A program made the position numbers and the translations under genes. Source: Frigoribacterium sp. VKM Ac-2836 (lineage in GTDB: Bacteria > Actinomycetota > Actinomycetes > Actinomycetales > Microbacteriaceae). Taken from it: a stretch of DNA of 64,000 nt. Shown here in pieces: positions 8,094-15,218 of the stretch (position 1 is its first letter; every line of letters starts with the position of its first letter). The stretch lies in contig NZ_JABRPK010000001.1 in NCBI RefSeq assembly GCF_013248995.1, positions 248,001-312,000 of the forward strand, read 5' to 3'. The notes under the pieces are model-generated. The model searched no databases. It saw nothing but the letters and a program-made list of their open reading frames with translations, and was not told the DNA's origin.

Positions 8094-8765
8094 TCAGCCC
8101 TCGAGGGCGGCGAAACGCTCGATGGCGCGGCTGTCGCCCGACACGATGATCAGGTCGTGGTTGCTGATGACCGTCTCGGGGGTGGCCTCGAGGAACGCGC
8201 CGCCGGGGCTCTTCACACCGACGATCGTGATGCCGTACTTCGTGCGGATGTTCGACGCGGCCAGCGAGGCGCCGCGGACGGGCTTGGGCGGGTACATCTT
8301 GACGATGGCGAACGCGTCGTCGAACTCGATGTAGTCGAGCATCCGGCCCGAGACGAGGTGCGCGACGCGCTCGCCGGCCTCACGCTCGGGGTAGATCACG
8401 TGGTTCGCGCCGATGCGGGCGAGGATCTTGCCGTGCGACTGGCTGATCGCCTTCGCCCAGATCTGCGGCACCTTCAGGTCGACCAGGTTGGCCGTGATCA
8501 GCACGCTGGCCTCGATGGACGAGCCGACGGCGACGACCGCGATCGAGAAGTCCTGCGCTCCGATCTGCTTGAGCGCGTCGATGCTGCGGGCGTCCGCCTG
8601 CACCGCGTGCGTCACGCGGTCGGCCCATTTCTGCACGAGGCCGGCGTCGGTGTCGACGGCGAGGACGTCGCGGTCCTGCCGTTCGAGTTGCCCGGCGGTG
8701 GCGGCGCCGAAGCGGCCGAGGCCGATGACGAGCACCGGGGCGTCGTGTTTGATCTTGTCAACCAA
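8094..8765 (-). CDS. ktrA: Ktr/Trk-type potassium uptake regulatory subunit (RCK domains)
   Basis: A 223-residue cytoplasmic gating subunit. The N-terminal RCK_N Rossmann domain carries VIGLGRFGAATAGQL for nucleotide binding, and the C-terminal RCK_C part (from about residue 145) completes the protein. Such subunits form a ring on the membrane channel and respond to ATP/ADP and often c-di-AMP. It starts with TTG at 8765 and overlaps the end of the channel gene by eight bases, so the pair is co-translated. One RCK_N plus one RCK_C fits KtrA/C rather than the double-length TrkA. Confidence 0.9.
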   Translation of the reverse strand: MVDKIKHDAPVLVIGLGRFGAATAGQLERQDRDVLAVDTDAGLVQKWADRVTHAVQADARSIDALKQIGAQDFSIAVVAVGSSIEASVLITANLVDLKVPQIWAKAISQSHGKILARIGANHVIYPEREAGERVAHLVSGRMLDYIEFDDAFAIVKMYPPKPVRGASLAASNIRTKYGITIVGVKSPGGAFLEATPETVISNHDLIIVSGDSRAIERFAALEG

Positions 8766-10215
8766 CGATCGGTCGCTCCTCGGCTCTCGTGAACAGCTGG
8801 CGTCGTTGGCTGGCGGCCAGGGCGACGGAGAGTGTCACTGTACCAACGCGGCCCATCCACATCGTGACCGCGAGGATGTACTTCGCCGAGTCGGGGAGGC
8901 GTTCGGTGAGCCCCGTGCTGAGGCCCGACGTGGCGAACGCCGAGATGGACTCGAACAGCACGTGGTCGAGGGGCTCTTTCGTGATGTGCATGATCAGGAT
9001 GCTCGACACCGCGACGATCGTGGCACCCCAGAGGACGACGCTGACGGCCAGGCGCAGGACGTCGCTGGGGATGCGGCGGCCGAAGGCCTCCATCGACCGC
9101 TGACCGCGCGCCTCGGCGAAGGCCGCCAGGAACAGCACCGCGAGCGTCGTCACCTTGATGCCTCCGGCGGTCGACGCCGAGCCGCCACCGATGAACATGA
9201 GCATGTCGGTGACGAGCAGCGACGACCCGTTCAGGTCGGAGATCTGGATGGTCGAGAAACCGCCCGACCTGGTCATCATGCTCAGGAAGAGCGACTGGAA
9301 CACCGTGGGGCCGGCCTCGATGCCGCCGAACGTCTTCGGGTTGTCGAACTCGAGGACGATGTAGAGCACCATGCCGAACACGATGAGGATCGCCGTCGTC
9401 AGCAGGGTCAGCTTGACGTGCACCGACCAGCGTCGGGGGTTGCGGGGGTTCCGGGCCAGGGCGTAGATCACCGGGAACCCGATGCTGCCGAGGAACACCC
9501 CGATCATGATCAGGCTGAGGAACCAGTAGTCGTTCTCGAACGCGGCGAGCCCCTCGGCGTTGGGCGTGAACCCGGTGTTCGTGAACGCCATGGCCGAGTA
9601 GTAGAAGCTGTCGAGCATTGCGTCGCCGACGGGGATGCCGTCGATCAGCATGCGGGGGATCATCAGCAGGGCGATGGCCAGCTGGATGACGAACGAGCTG
9701 AGAGCCACCGTCGTCAACAGCCCGCCGATCTCGCCCAGTCGCACGGCCTGACCCTCGGGTACGGGGCCCGCGTGCACCCGCAGGGGGTTCTGGTCGCCGG
9801 CCGCCATCAGCCGGGCGCGCAGGCCGAGCTTGCGCGAGACGACGAGGCCCATGATCGAGGCCAGCGTGAGCACGCCGATCGCGCCGATCTGCACGCCGAC
9901 GAAGATGACGACATGGCCGAACAGGGACCAATGGGTGGCCATGTCGACGGTGGCGAGGCCGGTGACGCAGATGACCGAGACGGCCGTGAAGACGGAGTCG
10001 GCGAGCGGGGTGATCGTCCGGTCCGCCGACGAGATCGGCAGCGAGAACAACAGGGTGAAGACCACGATCAGACCCGTGAAGATCAAGATCGCGAGGCGCG
10101 CGGGCGACTTGCGACCGATGTCGTCGAGCGCGTCGCTGAGTCTGCGCCAGGGCGAGCGGCCGGGGCCCGAGGGGCGGCGTCGACCGGCGACGGGGGCGCG
10201 AGTCACGTCGGCCAT
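8758..10215 (-). CDS. ktrB: TrkH/KtrB-family potassium channel subunit
   Basis: A 485-residue polytopic membrane protein forming the potassium-conducting pore. It has four pore-loop repeats with selectivity-filter-like glycines, for example AVSVICVTGLATVD, AMAFTNTGFTPN, MTRSGGFST and AFATSGLSTGL. The N-terminal 35 residues are basic and Pro/Arg-rich, probably cytoplasmic. The ATG at 10215 is the first Met giving a standard N-terminus; the longer open frame lies over the divergent ArsR gene and is not real. It is followed by ktrA with an 8-base overlap. Only 27 bases separate it from the divergent regulator, which may share its promoter region. Confidence 0.92.
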   Translation of the reverse strand: MADVTRAPVAGRRRPSGPGRSPWRRLSDALDDIGRKSPARLAILIFTGLIVVFTLLFSLPISSADRTITPLADSVFTAVSVICVTGLATVDMATHWSLFGHVVIFVGVQIGAIGVLTLASIMGLVVSRKLGLRARLMAAGDQNPLRVHAGPVPEGQAVRLGEIGGLLTTVALSSFVIQLAIALLMIPRMLIDGIPVGDAMLDSFYYSAMAFTNTGFTPNAEGLAAFENDYWFLSLIMIGVFLGSIGFPVIYALARNPRNPRRWSVHVKLTLLTTAILIVFGMVLYIVLEFDNPKTFGGIEAGPTVFQSLFLSMMTRSGGFSTIQISDLNGSSLLVTDMLMFIGGGSASTAGGIKVTTLAVLFLAAFAEARGQRSMEAFGRRIPSDVLRLAVSVVLWGATIVAVSSILIMHITKEPLDHVLFESISAFATSGLSTGLTERLPDSAKYILAVTMWMGRVGTVTLSVALAASQRRQLFTRAEERPIVG

Positions 10216-10242
10216 GCTATCCCGGGTCACTACGCTGGTCGC

Positions 10243-10779
10243 ATGCCGGACATCTTCGCCGTGATCGCCGACGCCACCCGCCGAGACCTCTTGAAGGTGC
10301 TGCTCGATGCCTCGCTGTCGACCGACTCCGTGAACGCCGACATCAGCGTGGGCGAGATGGTCACGTCGCTCGGCGTCAGTCAACCGACGGTCTCGAAGCA
10401 CCTGCGCGTCCTGCGCGAGGCCGGTCTCGTGCGCGTCCGCGAAGAGGGGCAGCACCGCTACTACTCGCTCGAGGCGGGGCCGCTCGAGGTCGTCGAGGAC
10501 TGGTTGATTCCTTTCGTCAGCGCCGACTCGTTGACCTCCGAGGTCTTGGCCAGCACGCCGTTCGCCGCCTGGGCCGGGGCCAGCGTTCCCGCCCCGTTCC
10601 GACGTGCGGCCGAGAACCTGCCCGACGCCGAGGACGTCGGCAGCACGCTGGGTCGCTACGCGGCCGGGGCCCAGTACCGCGCCTCCTCGGCCCTGCACGA
10701 CGCGCAGAGCGCTCTGGGAGCCCTGGACGAACGGGTCATCGATCCCGTGCGCAAGCGCCTGGGGCGCACCGGGCAGTAG
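10243..10779 (+). CDS. ArsR-type winged-helix regulator
   Basis: A 178-residue protein with an N-terminal ArsR/SmtB-like helix-turn-helix (residues 1-80). Recognition-helix sequence LGVSQPTVSKHLRVLREAGL and wing REEGQHRYYSLE are both diagnostic. The metal-binding ELCVC-type motif is absent and there is no Cys, so it is not a classical metal sensor. The C-terminal 90 residues are Ala-rich, helical and unassigned. TACGCT at 10231-10236 lies six bases before the ATG, fitting a leaderless message. It is divergent from ktrB by 27 bases, so control of potassium uptake is conceivable but unproven. A copy of the dispersed repeat is inside the gene (10678-10687). Confidence 0.85.
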   Translation: MPDIFAVIADATRRDLLKVLLDASLSTDSVNADISVGEMVTSLGVSQPTVSKHLRVLREAGLVRVREEGQHRYYSLEAGPLEVVEDWLIPFVSADSLTSEVLASTPFAAWAGASVPAPFRRAAENLPDAEDVGSTLGRYAAGAQYRASSALHDAQSALGALDERVIDPVRKRLGRTGQ

Positions 10780-10893
10780 CCTCCGACACGCCTTTACACC
10801 GAGTCACACGCGCCCCTAGAGTTGCCTTCACGCACACGGGAAACACTCGTCTGCCCCACAGCCCCGGCACGGGGCCCGATTCGAGGCAGGGTC

Positions 10894-11088
10894 ATGTCGC
10901 AGGATCTCTCCGATGTGCGGTTCCTCACGGTCGCCGAGGTGGCCGACATGATGCGCGTCTCGAAGATGACGGTCTACCGCATGGTCCACTCGGGCGAGCT
11001 GCCGGCGATCCGCTTCGGACGGTCGTTCCGGGTGCCCGAATCGGCCGTGGCCGCCGTGCTGCGCACGGGCATCGCCGACGTCGGCTAG
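10894..11088 (+). CDS. BldC/excisionase-like helix-turn-helix DNA-binding protein
   Basis: A 64-residue MerR-like single-domain protein. The helix-turn-helix is FLTVAEVADMMRVSKMTVYR, followed by the winged segment LPAIRFGRSFRVPESAV. Length and layout match the small actinobacterial HTH proteins related to BldC and to M. tuberculosis Rv0500A. A GAGGCAGGG ribosome site precedes the ATG at 10894. The position just before the bS22 gene is a conserved arrangement in Actinobacteria (recalled knowledge). The regulated genes are not evident from this sequence. Confidence 0.88.
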   Translation: MSQDLSDVRFLTVAEVADMMRVSKMTVYRMVHSGELPAIRFGRSFRVPESAVAAVLRTGIADVG

Positions 11089-11194
11089 GCCACTTCGACT
11101 TTCTCGGGCCGTCCTAGTAGACTGACCCGAGGTATTTTTCCGCGGTTCTGTTTCGGACCCGGTCGGTCCAATCCAGAAATCAGTGAGGTCCTCT

Positions 11195-11293
11195 ATGGGT
11201 TCTGTCATCAAGAAGCGTCGCAAGCGCATGGCGAAGAAGAAGCACCGCAAGCTGCTTCGCAAGACTCGTCACCAGCGTCGCAACAAGAAGTAG
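11195..11293 (+). CDS. small basic 30S ribosomal protein bS22 (AURKAIP1/COX24 domain)
   Basis: A 32-residue, extremely basic peptide: it begins MGSVIKKRRKRMAKKKHR and ends in RRNKK, with 20 Lys/Arg residues. This nearly matches the mycobacterial ribosomal protein bS22 (Rv0500B type), which sits near the decoding centre. It is too short for normal ORF cut-offs and easily missed. GTGAGGTCC just upstream supplies the ribosome site. A GTAGACTGACC segment around 11117-11127 may be the promoter. A strong terminator follows at 11304-11342, so it can be expressed as a single-gene unit. Confidence 0.93.
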   Translation: MGSVIKKRRKRMAKKKHRKLLRKTRHQRRNKK

Positions 11294-11303
11294 TCGCTCC
11301 ACA

Positions 11304-11342
11304 CGAAGGCCCCCGTCGACCACCGGTCGCCGGGGGCCTTCG
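11304..11342 (+). terminator. rho-independent-type terminator after bS22
   Basis: Perfect 12-base-pair stem CGAAGGCCCCCG / CGGGGGCCTTCG around a 15-base loop, starting 11 bases past the bS22 stop. There is no long T-run after it. Confidence 0.8.
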
Positions 11343-11383
11343 TCATGCCCGGCCGTCGCCCCGCCCTCGCTACCCTTGATGGC

Positions 11384-11650
11384 ATGGCCGAACCACGAAT
11401 CACCCTCCTGACCAAGCCGGGTTGCCACCTGTGCGACGACGCCCGTTCCGCACTGCACGAGGTGCTGGCCGAGGCCGAGTTCGCCGGTGCCGGCGTGGCC
11501 GTCGACGAGAAGAACATCCTCGACGACGCCGAGCTCACCGCCGAGTACGCCGAGGAGATCCCCGTCGTGCTGATCGACGGTCGCGTGCACACCGTCTGGC
11601 GCGTCGAGCCCGACCGGCTGCGGACGGCGCTCCGCGCAGCCGTCCGCTAG
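11384..11650 (+). CDS. glutaredoxin-like thioredoxin-fold protein
   Basis: An 88-residue small thioredoxin-fold protein with the redox motif CHLC (in TKPGCHLCDDA) near the N-terminus. The later EIPVVLIDGR segment contains the cis-proline of the fold. It belongs to the glutaredoxin-like/DUF836 group found beside proC and bS22 in Actinobacteria (compare Rv0508; recalled). Probable role: cytoplasmic thiol-disulfide exchange; the partner is unknown. TACCCT at 11371-11376, seven bases before the ATG, indicates a leaderless transcript. Confidence 0.85.
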   Translation: MAEPRITLLTKPGCHLCDDARSALHEVLAEAEFAGAGVAVDEKNILDDAELTAEYAEEIPVVLIDGRVHTVWRVEPDRLRTALRAAVR

Positions 11651-11673
11651 CTCGGCGAGCACGCACGGCGACG

Positions 11674-11709
11674 AGAAGCCCCGACGAGATCGCTCTCGTC
11701 GGGGCTTCT
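11674..11709. terminator. bidirectional terminator between glutaredoxin-like gene and aspS
   Basis: A perfect 15-base-pair stem, AGAAGCCCCGACGAG / CTCGTCGGGGCTTCT, with a 6-base loop. It lies 23 bases after the plus-strand gene and 18 bases after the minus-strand aspS stop, so it can serve both. Confidence 0.85.
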
Positions 11710-11727
11710 GTGGTCGGTGTGCAGAAC

Positions 11728-13062
11728 CTACGGCTGGAGGCGCGTGGGGCCGCGGAAGAGGAACGTCACCTCGCGCAGGTTGGCCTGGTGCAGCATGAGC
11801 ATCAGCACGCGGGCGAGGCCCATGCCGAAGCCGCCGTGCGACGGGGCGCCGTAGCGGAAGAAATCGAGGTAGCCGCCGAGTTCCTCGGGCTTGAGTCCCT
11901 TCTCGCGGATCTGCTGCTCGAGCACGTCGATGCGGTGCTCGCGCTGAGCTCCGGTCGAGATCTCGGTGCCGTTGAAGATCAGGTCGTAGCTCTTCGTCAC
12001 CTGCGGGTCGTCGGCATGACGCATGTGATAGAAGGGGCGGATCGAGATGTCGTAGTCCGTGAGGAAGACGAACTCGTGGCCGAACTCTTCGCGCACGTAC
12101 TCCGAGATGCGACGCTCGCCCTCGGGGTCCATGTCGGCGTCGGTCCGGGGCACCTCGTAGCCGCGCTCGGCCACGATGCGCTTGGCCTCGGCCAGTGGGA
12201 TGCGGGGGAACGGCGTCGTCGGGACGGTCACCTCGACGTCGAAGAGGGCCTGGATCTCGTCGCCGTGTTTCTCCTTCACGGCCGAGAAGGCGGCCACGAG
12301 GAGTTCTTCGTGCATGCGCATGACGTCCTCGTGGCTGTCGACGTAGCTGATCTCGGCGTCGACGCTCGTGAACTCGGTCGCGTGACGCGAGGTGAACGAG
12401 GGGTCGGCGCGGAACACCGGTGCGATCTCGAAGATCTTGCCGAAGCCCGCCGTCTGCGCCATCTGCTTGAAGAACTGGGGGCTCTGTGCCAGGTAGGCGG
12501 CGCCCTCGAAGTAGTCGACCTTGAACAGCTCGGCGTTCGACTCGCTCGCCGTGGCCATGAGCTTCGGCGTGTGGATCTCGACGAAGTCGCGCTCGATCCA
12601 CCAGGTGCGGAGGGCGTGTTCGAACGTCGTCTGCACGCGGAAGATCAGGGAGTTCCGGGGGACCCGCAGGTCGAGGAAGCGGTAGTCCAGGCGCTTGTCG
12701 ATGCCGCTGTCGGCGGCGATGGGGGTCTCGGGGTCGGCCAGCGAGTCGATGACGAGCGTGTCGACCTTGACCTCGATGCCCCCGAGCTTGACGCGCTCGT
12801 CGTGCTTGAGCTCACCCGTGACGGTGACGAAGCTGCCCTGCGAGAGCGACGAGATGGCGTCGGCCACGTCGTCCGTCTCGCCTGCCGCGGCGAGCACGTC
12901 GGCCGCGGTGCGGGGACGAACCAGTTGCAGGGCGCCGGTCTCGTCACGGAGGACGACGAACTGCACCTTCTTCTGATCACGAACCGTCTCGACCCAGCCG
13001 GTCACGGTCACGGGTCCGTCGGGCAGCGCGGACAGGTCTTTGATGAGGGTGCGTTCGATCAC
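11728..13062 (-). CDS. aspS: aspartyl-tRNA synthetase, archaeal/eukaryotic type (probably non-discriminating)
   Basis: A 444-residue class II synthetase. The N-terminal OB-fold anticodon domain (PVTVTGWVETVRDQKKVQFV) is followed directly by the catalytic core with motif 2 around FEIAPVFRADPSFTSRH and motif 3 GFGMGLARVLMLML. The GAD insertion of about 120 residues found in bacterial AspRS (about 590 residues) is absent, so this is the archaeal type. The Trp that gives tRNA-Asp specificity in Thermococcus AspRS (GWVW) is Glu here (GWVE), which suggests charging of tRNA-Asn too, needing GatCAB (inference). TAAACT at 13076-13071 lies eight bases before the chosen GTG at 13062, the leaderless pattern; a GTG at 13083 is an alternative. 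Confidence 0.93.
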   Translation of the reverse strand: MIERTLIKDLSALPDGPVTVTGWVETVRDQKKVQFVVLRDETGALQLVRPRTAADVLAAAGETDDVADAISSLSQGSFVTVTGELKHDERVKLGGIEVKVDTLVIDSLADPETPIAADSGIDKRLDYRFLDLRVPRNSLIFRVQTTFEHALRTWWIERDFVEIHTPKLMATASESNAELFKVDYFEGAAYLAQSPQFFKQMAQTAGFGKIFEIAPVFRADPSFTSRHATEFTSVDAEISYVDSHEDVMRMHEELLVAAFSAVKEKHGDEIQALFDVEVTVPTTPFPRIPLAEAKRIVAERGYEVPRTDADMDPEGERRISEYVREEFGHEFVFLTDYDISIRPFYHMRHADDPQVTKSYDLIFNGTEISTGAQREHRIDVLEQQIREKGLKPEELGGYLDFFRYGAPSHGGFGMGLARVLMLMLHQANLREVTFLFRGPTRLQP

Positions 13063-13182
13063 GAGGCCCGAGTTTACAGTCACCGCCTCCTCGCACCTGT
13101 CGGGGCACCCGTCCGGTCGCCGGCGAGCTTGGGGCTTTCCGTGTGGGAGGTGTGCAGGTGGGCCCGACCTAGACTCGTAGGC

Positions 13183-13830
13183 ATGCCCGCCCAGCAGATC
13201 CACCTCGTCCGGCACGGTGAGGTGCACAACCCCGAGCACGTGCTCTACGGCCGCCTCGACGGGTTCGGCCTCAGCGACCTCGGCCACCGGATGGCGGCCG
13301 CGTCGGCCGAGGCCTTCCGTGAGCAGGGCGTGCCCGTGCGTGCCCTGTTCGCCTCGCCCCTCCAGCGCACGCGCGAGAGCGCGGCCCCGTGGTCGTCGGC
13401 CTTCGGGCTCGAGACGCAGGTCGACGAACGTCTCGTCGAGCCGACCAACAAGTACCAGGGCCGCCGCAGCGATTTCAGCATCACCAAGCAGCTGAAGGTG
13501 CCGGCCGAATGGCCGTGGATCGTCAACCCGCTCAAGCCCAGCTGGGGCGAGGCCTACGTCAGCATCGCCGCCCGGATGCTGTCCGCCATCGACGAGGCCT
13601 GGTCGAGCGTCGACGACGGCGACGTCGTGCTCGTCAGCCATCAGTTGCCCATCTGGATGGTCCACCGCAGCGTCACGGGCGCACGCCTCTTCCACGATCC
13701 CCGCCGCCGCCGCTGCACTCTCTCGAGCATCACCACGCTCGAACGCCGCGAAGGGGGCTTCGTCGAGGTGGGCTACCAGGAACCCGCTGCACACTTGAAC
13801 GCGTCCGCCGTCGACTTGGGAGCAGTGTGA
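13183..13830 (+). CDS. histidine phosphatase (phosphoglycerate mutase-like) family protein
   Basis: A 215-residue protein with the RHG nucleophile motif at the N-terminus (IHLVRHGEVHNPEH) and the second conserved His in VVLVSHQLPIWMVH, giving the catalytic pair of the histidine phosphatase superfamily. The substrate is unknown; members range from phosphoglycerate mutases to broad phosphatases. It is the first gene of a tightly packed operon with tlpA (GTGA overlap), ccdA, resB and ccsB, a linkage common in Actinobacteria. TAGACT at 13170-13175 lies seven bases before the ATG, so the operon message is probably leaderless. Confidence 0.9.
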   Translation: MPAQQIHLVRHGEVHNPEHVLYGRLDGFGLSDLGHRMAAASAEAFREQGVPVRALFASPLQRTRESAAPWSSAFGLETQVDERLVEPTNKYQGRRSDFSITKQLKVPAEWPWIVNPLKPSWGEAYVSIAARMLSAIDEAWSSVDDGDVVLVSHQLPIWMVHRSVTGARLFHDPRRRRCTLSSITTLERREGGFVEVGYQEPAAHLNASAVDLGAV

Positions 13831-14453
13831 GACCGACCACCCGCCCGACCCGCGCCCGGCTCGTCGCGCGCGGACTGGCCCTCACCGCCGTCGTGGCGCT
13901 CCTCGCCACGGGGTGCTCGTCGACCGCCGACGACCTGGCGACGCAGTACGGCAACGGCACCACCGAGAACTACATCTCGGGCAACGGCACCGTCACCGAG
14001 ATCGCCCCGGACGACCGCACCGACCCGGTCGAGTTCACGGCCGAGACCGACGCCGGCGAAACCGTCGCGCGGTCCGACAACGACGGCGAGGTCGTCGTCC
14101 TGAACTTCTGGTACGCCGCGTGCCCGCCCTGCCGCCTCGAGGCGCCCGAGCTCGAGAAGCTCAACAAGTCGTACGCCGACAAGGGTGTCGAGTTCCTCGG
14201 CGTCAACGTCAGGGACCAGGCCGACACGTCCTTGGCCTTCGCCCGCACCTTCGACGTCACCTACCCGTCCGTCATCGACGCCAACGACGGGGCCGTCCAG
14301 CTCGCGCTCGCGGGCACGATCGCGCCGAACGCGGTGCCGACCACCATCGTCCTCGACAAGCAGGGGCGCATCGCGGCCCGCATCCTCGGCGGTCTCGACG
14401 GGCCGAGCATCCTCGACACCCTGATCTCCGACACCCTCGCCGAGACGTCCTAG
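13827..14453 (+). CDS. tlpA: TlpA/ResA-family thiol-disulfide oxidoreductase lipoprotein
   Basis: A 208-residue exported thioredoxin-like protein. The N-terminus is a lipoprotein signal with lipobox LATGC (Cys30 lipidated). The active site is CPPC (Cys99-Cys102) in NFWYAACPPCRLE, and the cis-Pro region is NAVPTTIVLDKQGR. Predicted role: reduce the disulfide in apocytochrome c outside the membrane so that heme can be attached. It starts with GTG at 13827, overlapping the phosphatase stop by four bases, and ends directly before ccdA, which would supply its electrons. Confidence 0.93.
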   Translation: MRPTTRPTRARLVARGLALTAVVALLATGCSSTADDLATQYGNGTTENYISGNGTVTEIAPDDRTDPVEFTAETDAGETVARSDNDGEVVVLNFWYAACPPCRLEAPELEKLNKSYADKGVEFLGVNVRDQADTSLAFARTFDVTYPSVIDANDGAVQLALAGTIAPNAVPTTIVLDKQGRIAARILGGLDGPSILDTLISDTLAETS

Positions 14454-15218
14454 GTGTACCAGGGCAATCCCTTCTTCGACGCGGTCGTGGGCGGTCAGCT
14501 CGCGGTGGGCCTGCCGGTCGCGCTGCTCGCCGGACTCATCTCGTTCCTGTCACCCTGCGTGCTCCCGCTCGTCCCCGGCTACCTGGGTTACGTCGGCGGC
14601 CTGACCACCGGGGCGACCGAGGCGGGGGCCAAGCGCCGTGACCGCCGTCGGCTGGTCCTCGGCGTGGTCCTGTTCATCCTCGGCTTCTCCGTGGTCTTCG
14701 TCGGCACGTCGCTGGCCTTCGCCTCGGCGGGCTTCTGGTTGATCCAGTGGCGCGAGGTGATCACGCGGGTCATGGGCGCCGTCGTGATCCTGCTCGGCCT
14801 CGTCTTCATCGGCCAGTTCACGTTCCTGCAGCGCACCCTCAAGCCGGGGTTCCTGCCGAAGACGGGTCTGGCCGGCGCCCCACTGCTCGGCATCGTCTTC
14901 GGCATCGGCTGGACCCCGTGCATCGGGCCGACCCTGGCGGCCGTCCAGGTGCTGGCCCTCGGCTCGGGCTCGGCCTGGCAAGGAGTCCTGCTCGGCACCT
15001 TCTACTGCATCGGTCTCGGCGTGCCGTTCCTGCTCGTCGCGCTCGGCTTCGGCTGGGCGTCGCGGTCCATCTCGTTCGTCAAGCGGCACATGCGCGTCGT
15101 CAACATCGTCGGAGGGTCACTGCTCGTGCTCATCGGTCTGCTCATGGTCACGGGCCTCTGGTCCAGCCTCATGTCGCACGTCGGGGCGGTGATCGCGACC
15201 TATGGCACGATCGTCTGA
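14454..15218 (+). CDS. ccdA: cytochrome c biogenesis protein CcdA (DsbD-like transmembrane thiol reductase)
   Basis: A 254-residue polytopic membrane protein with six or more hydrophobic helices. The two redox-active cysteines are in FLSPCVLPLVPGY (first half) and GWTPCIGPTLAAVQ (second half), the standard CcdA pair that moves electrons from cytoplasmic thioredoxin to external TlpA. The GTG at 14454 follows the tlpA TAG without any gap. The 3' end overlaps resB by 17 bases, so the whole system II set is translationally linked. Confidence 0.95.
   Translation: MYQGNPFFDAVVGGQLAVGLPVALLAGLISFLSPCVLPLVPGYLGYVGGLTTGATEAGAKRRDRRRLVLGVVLFILGFSVVFVGTSLAFASAGFWLIQWREVITRVMGAVVILLGLVFIGQFTFLQRTLKPGFLPKTGLAGAPLLGIVFGIGWTPCIGPTLAAVQVLALGSGSAWQGVLLGTFYCIGLGVPFLLVALGFGWASRSISFVKRHMRVVNIVGGSLLVLIGLLMVTGLWSSLMSHVGAVIATYGTIV

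Noticed and set aside
8413-10779. 788-codon plus-strand frame over the ktrAB genes
   Set aside because: Antisense of ktrA/ktrB with Arg/Asp-rich low-complexity translation; only the ArsR-like gene from 10243 is real.
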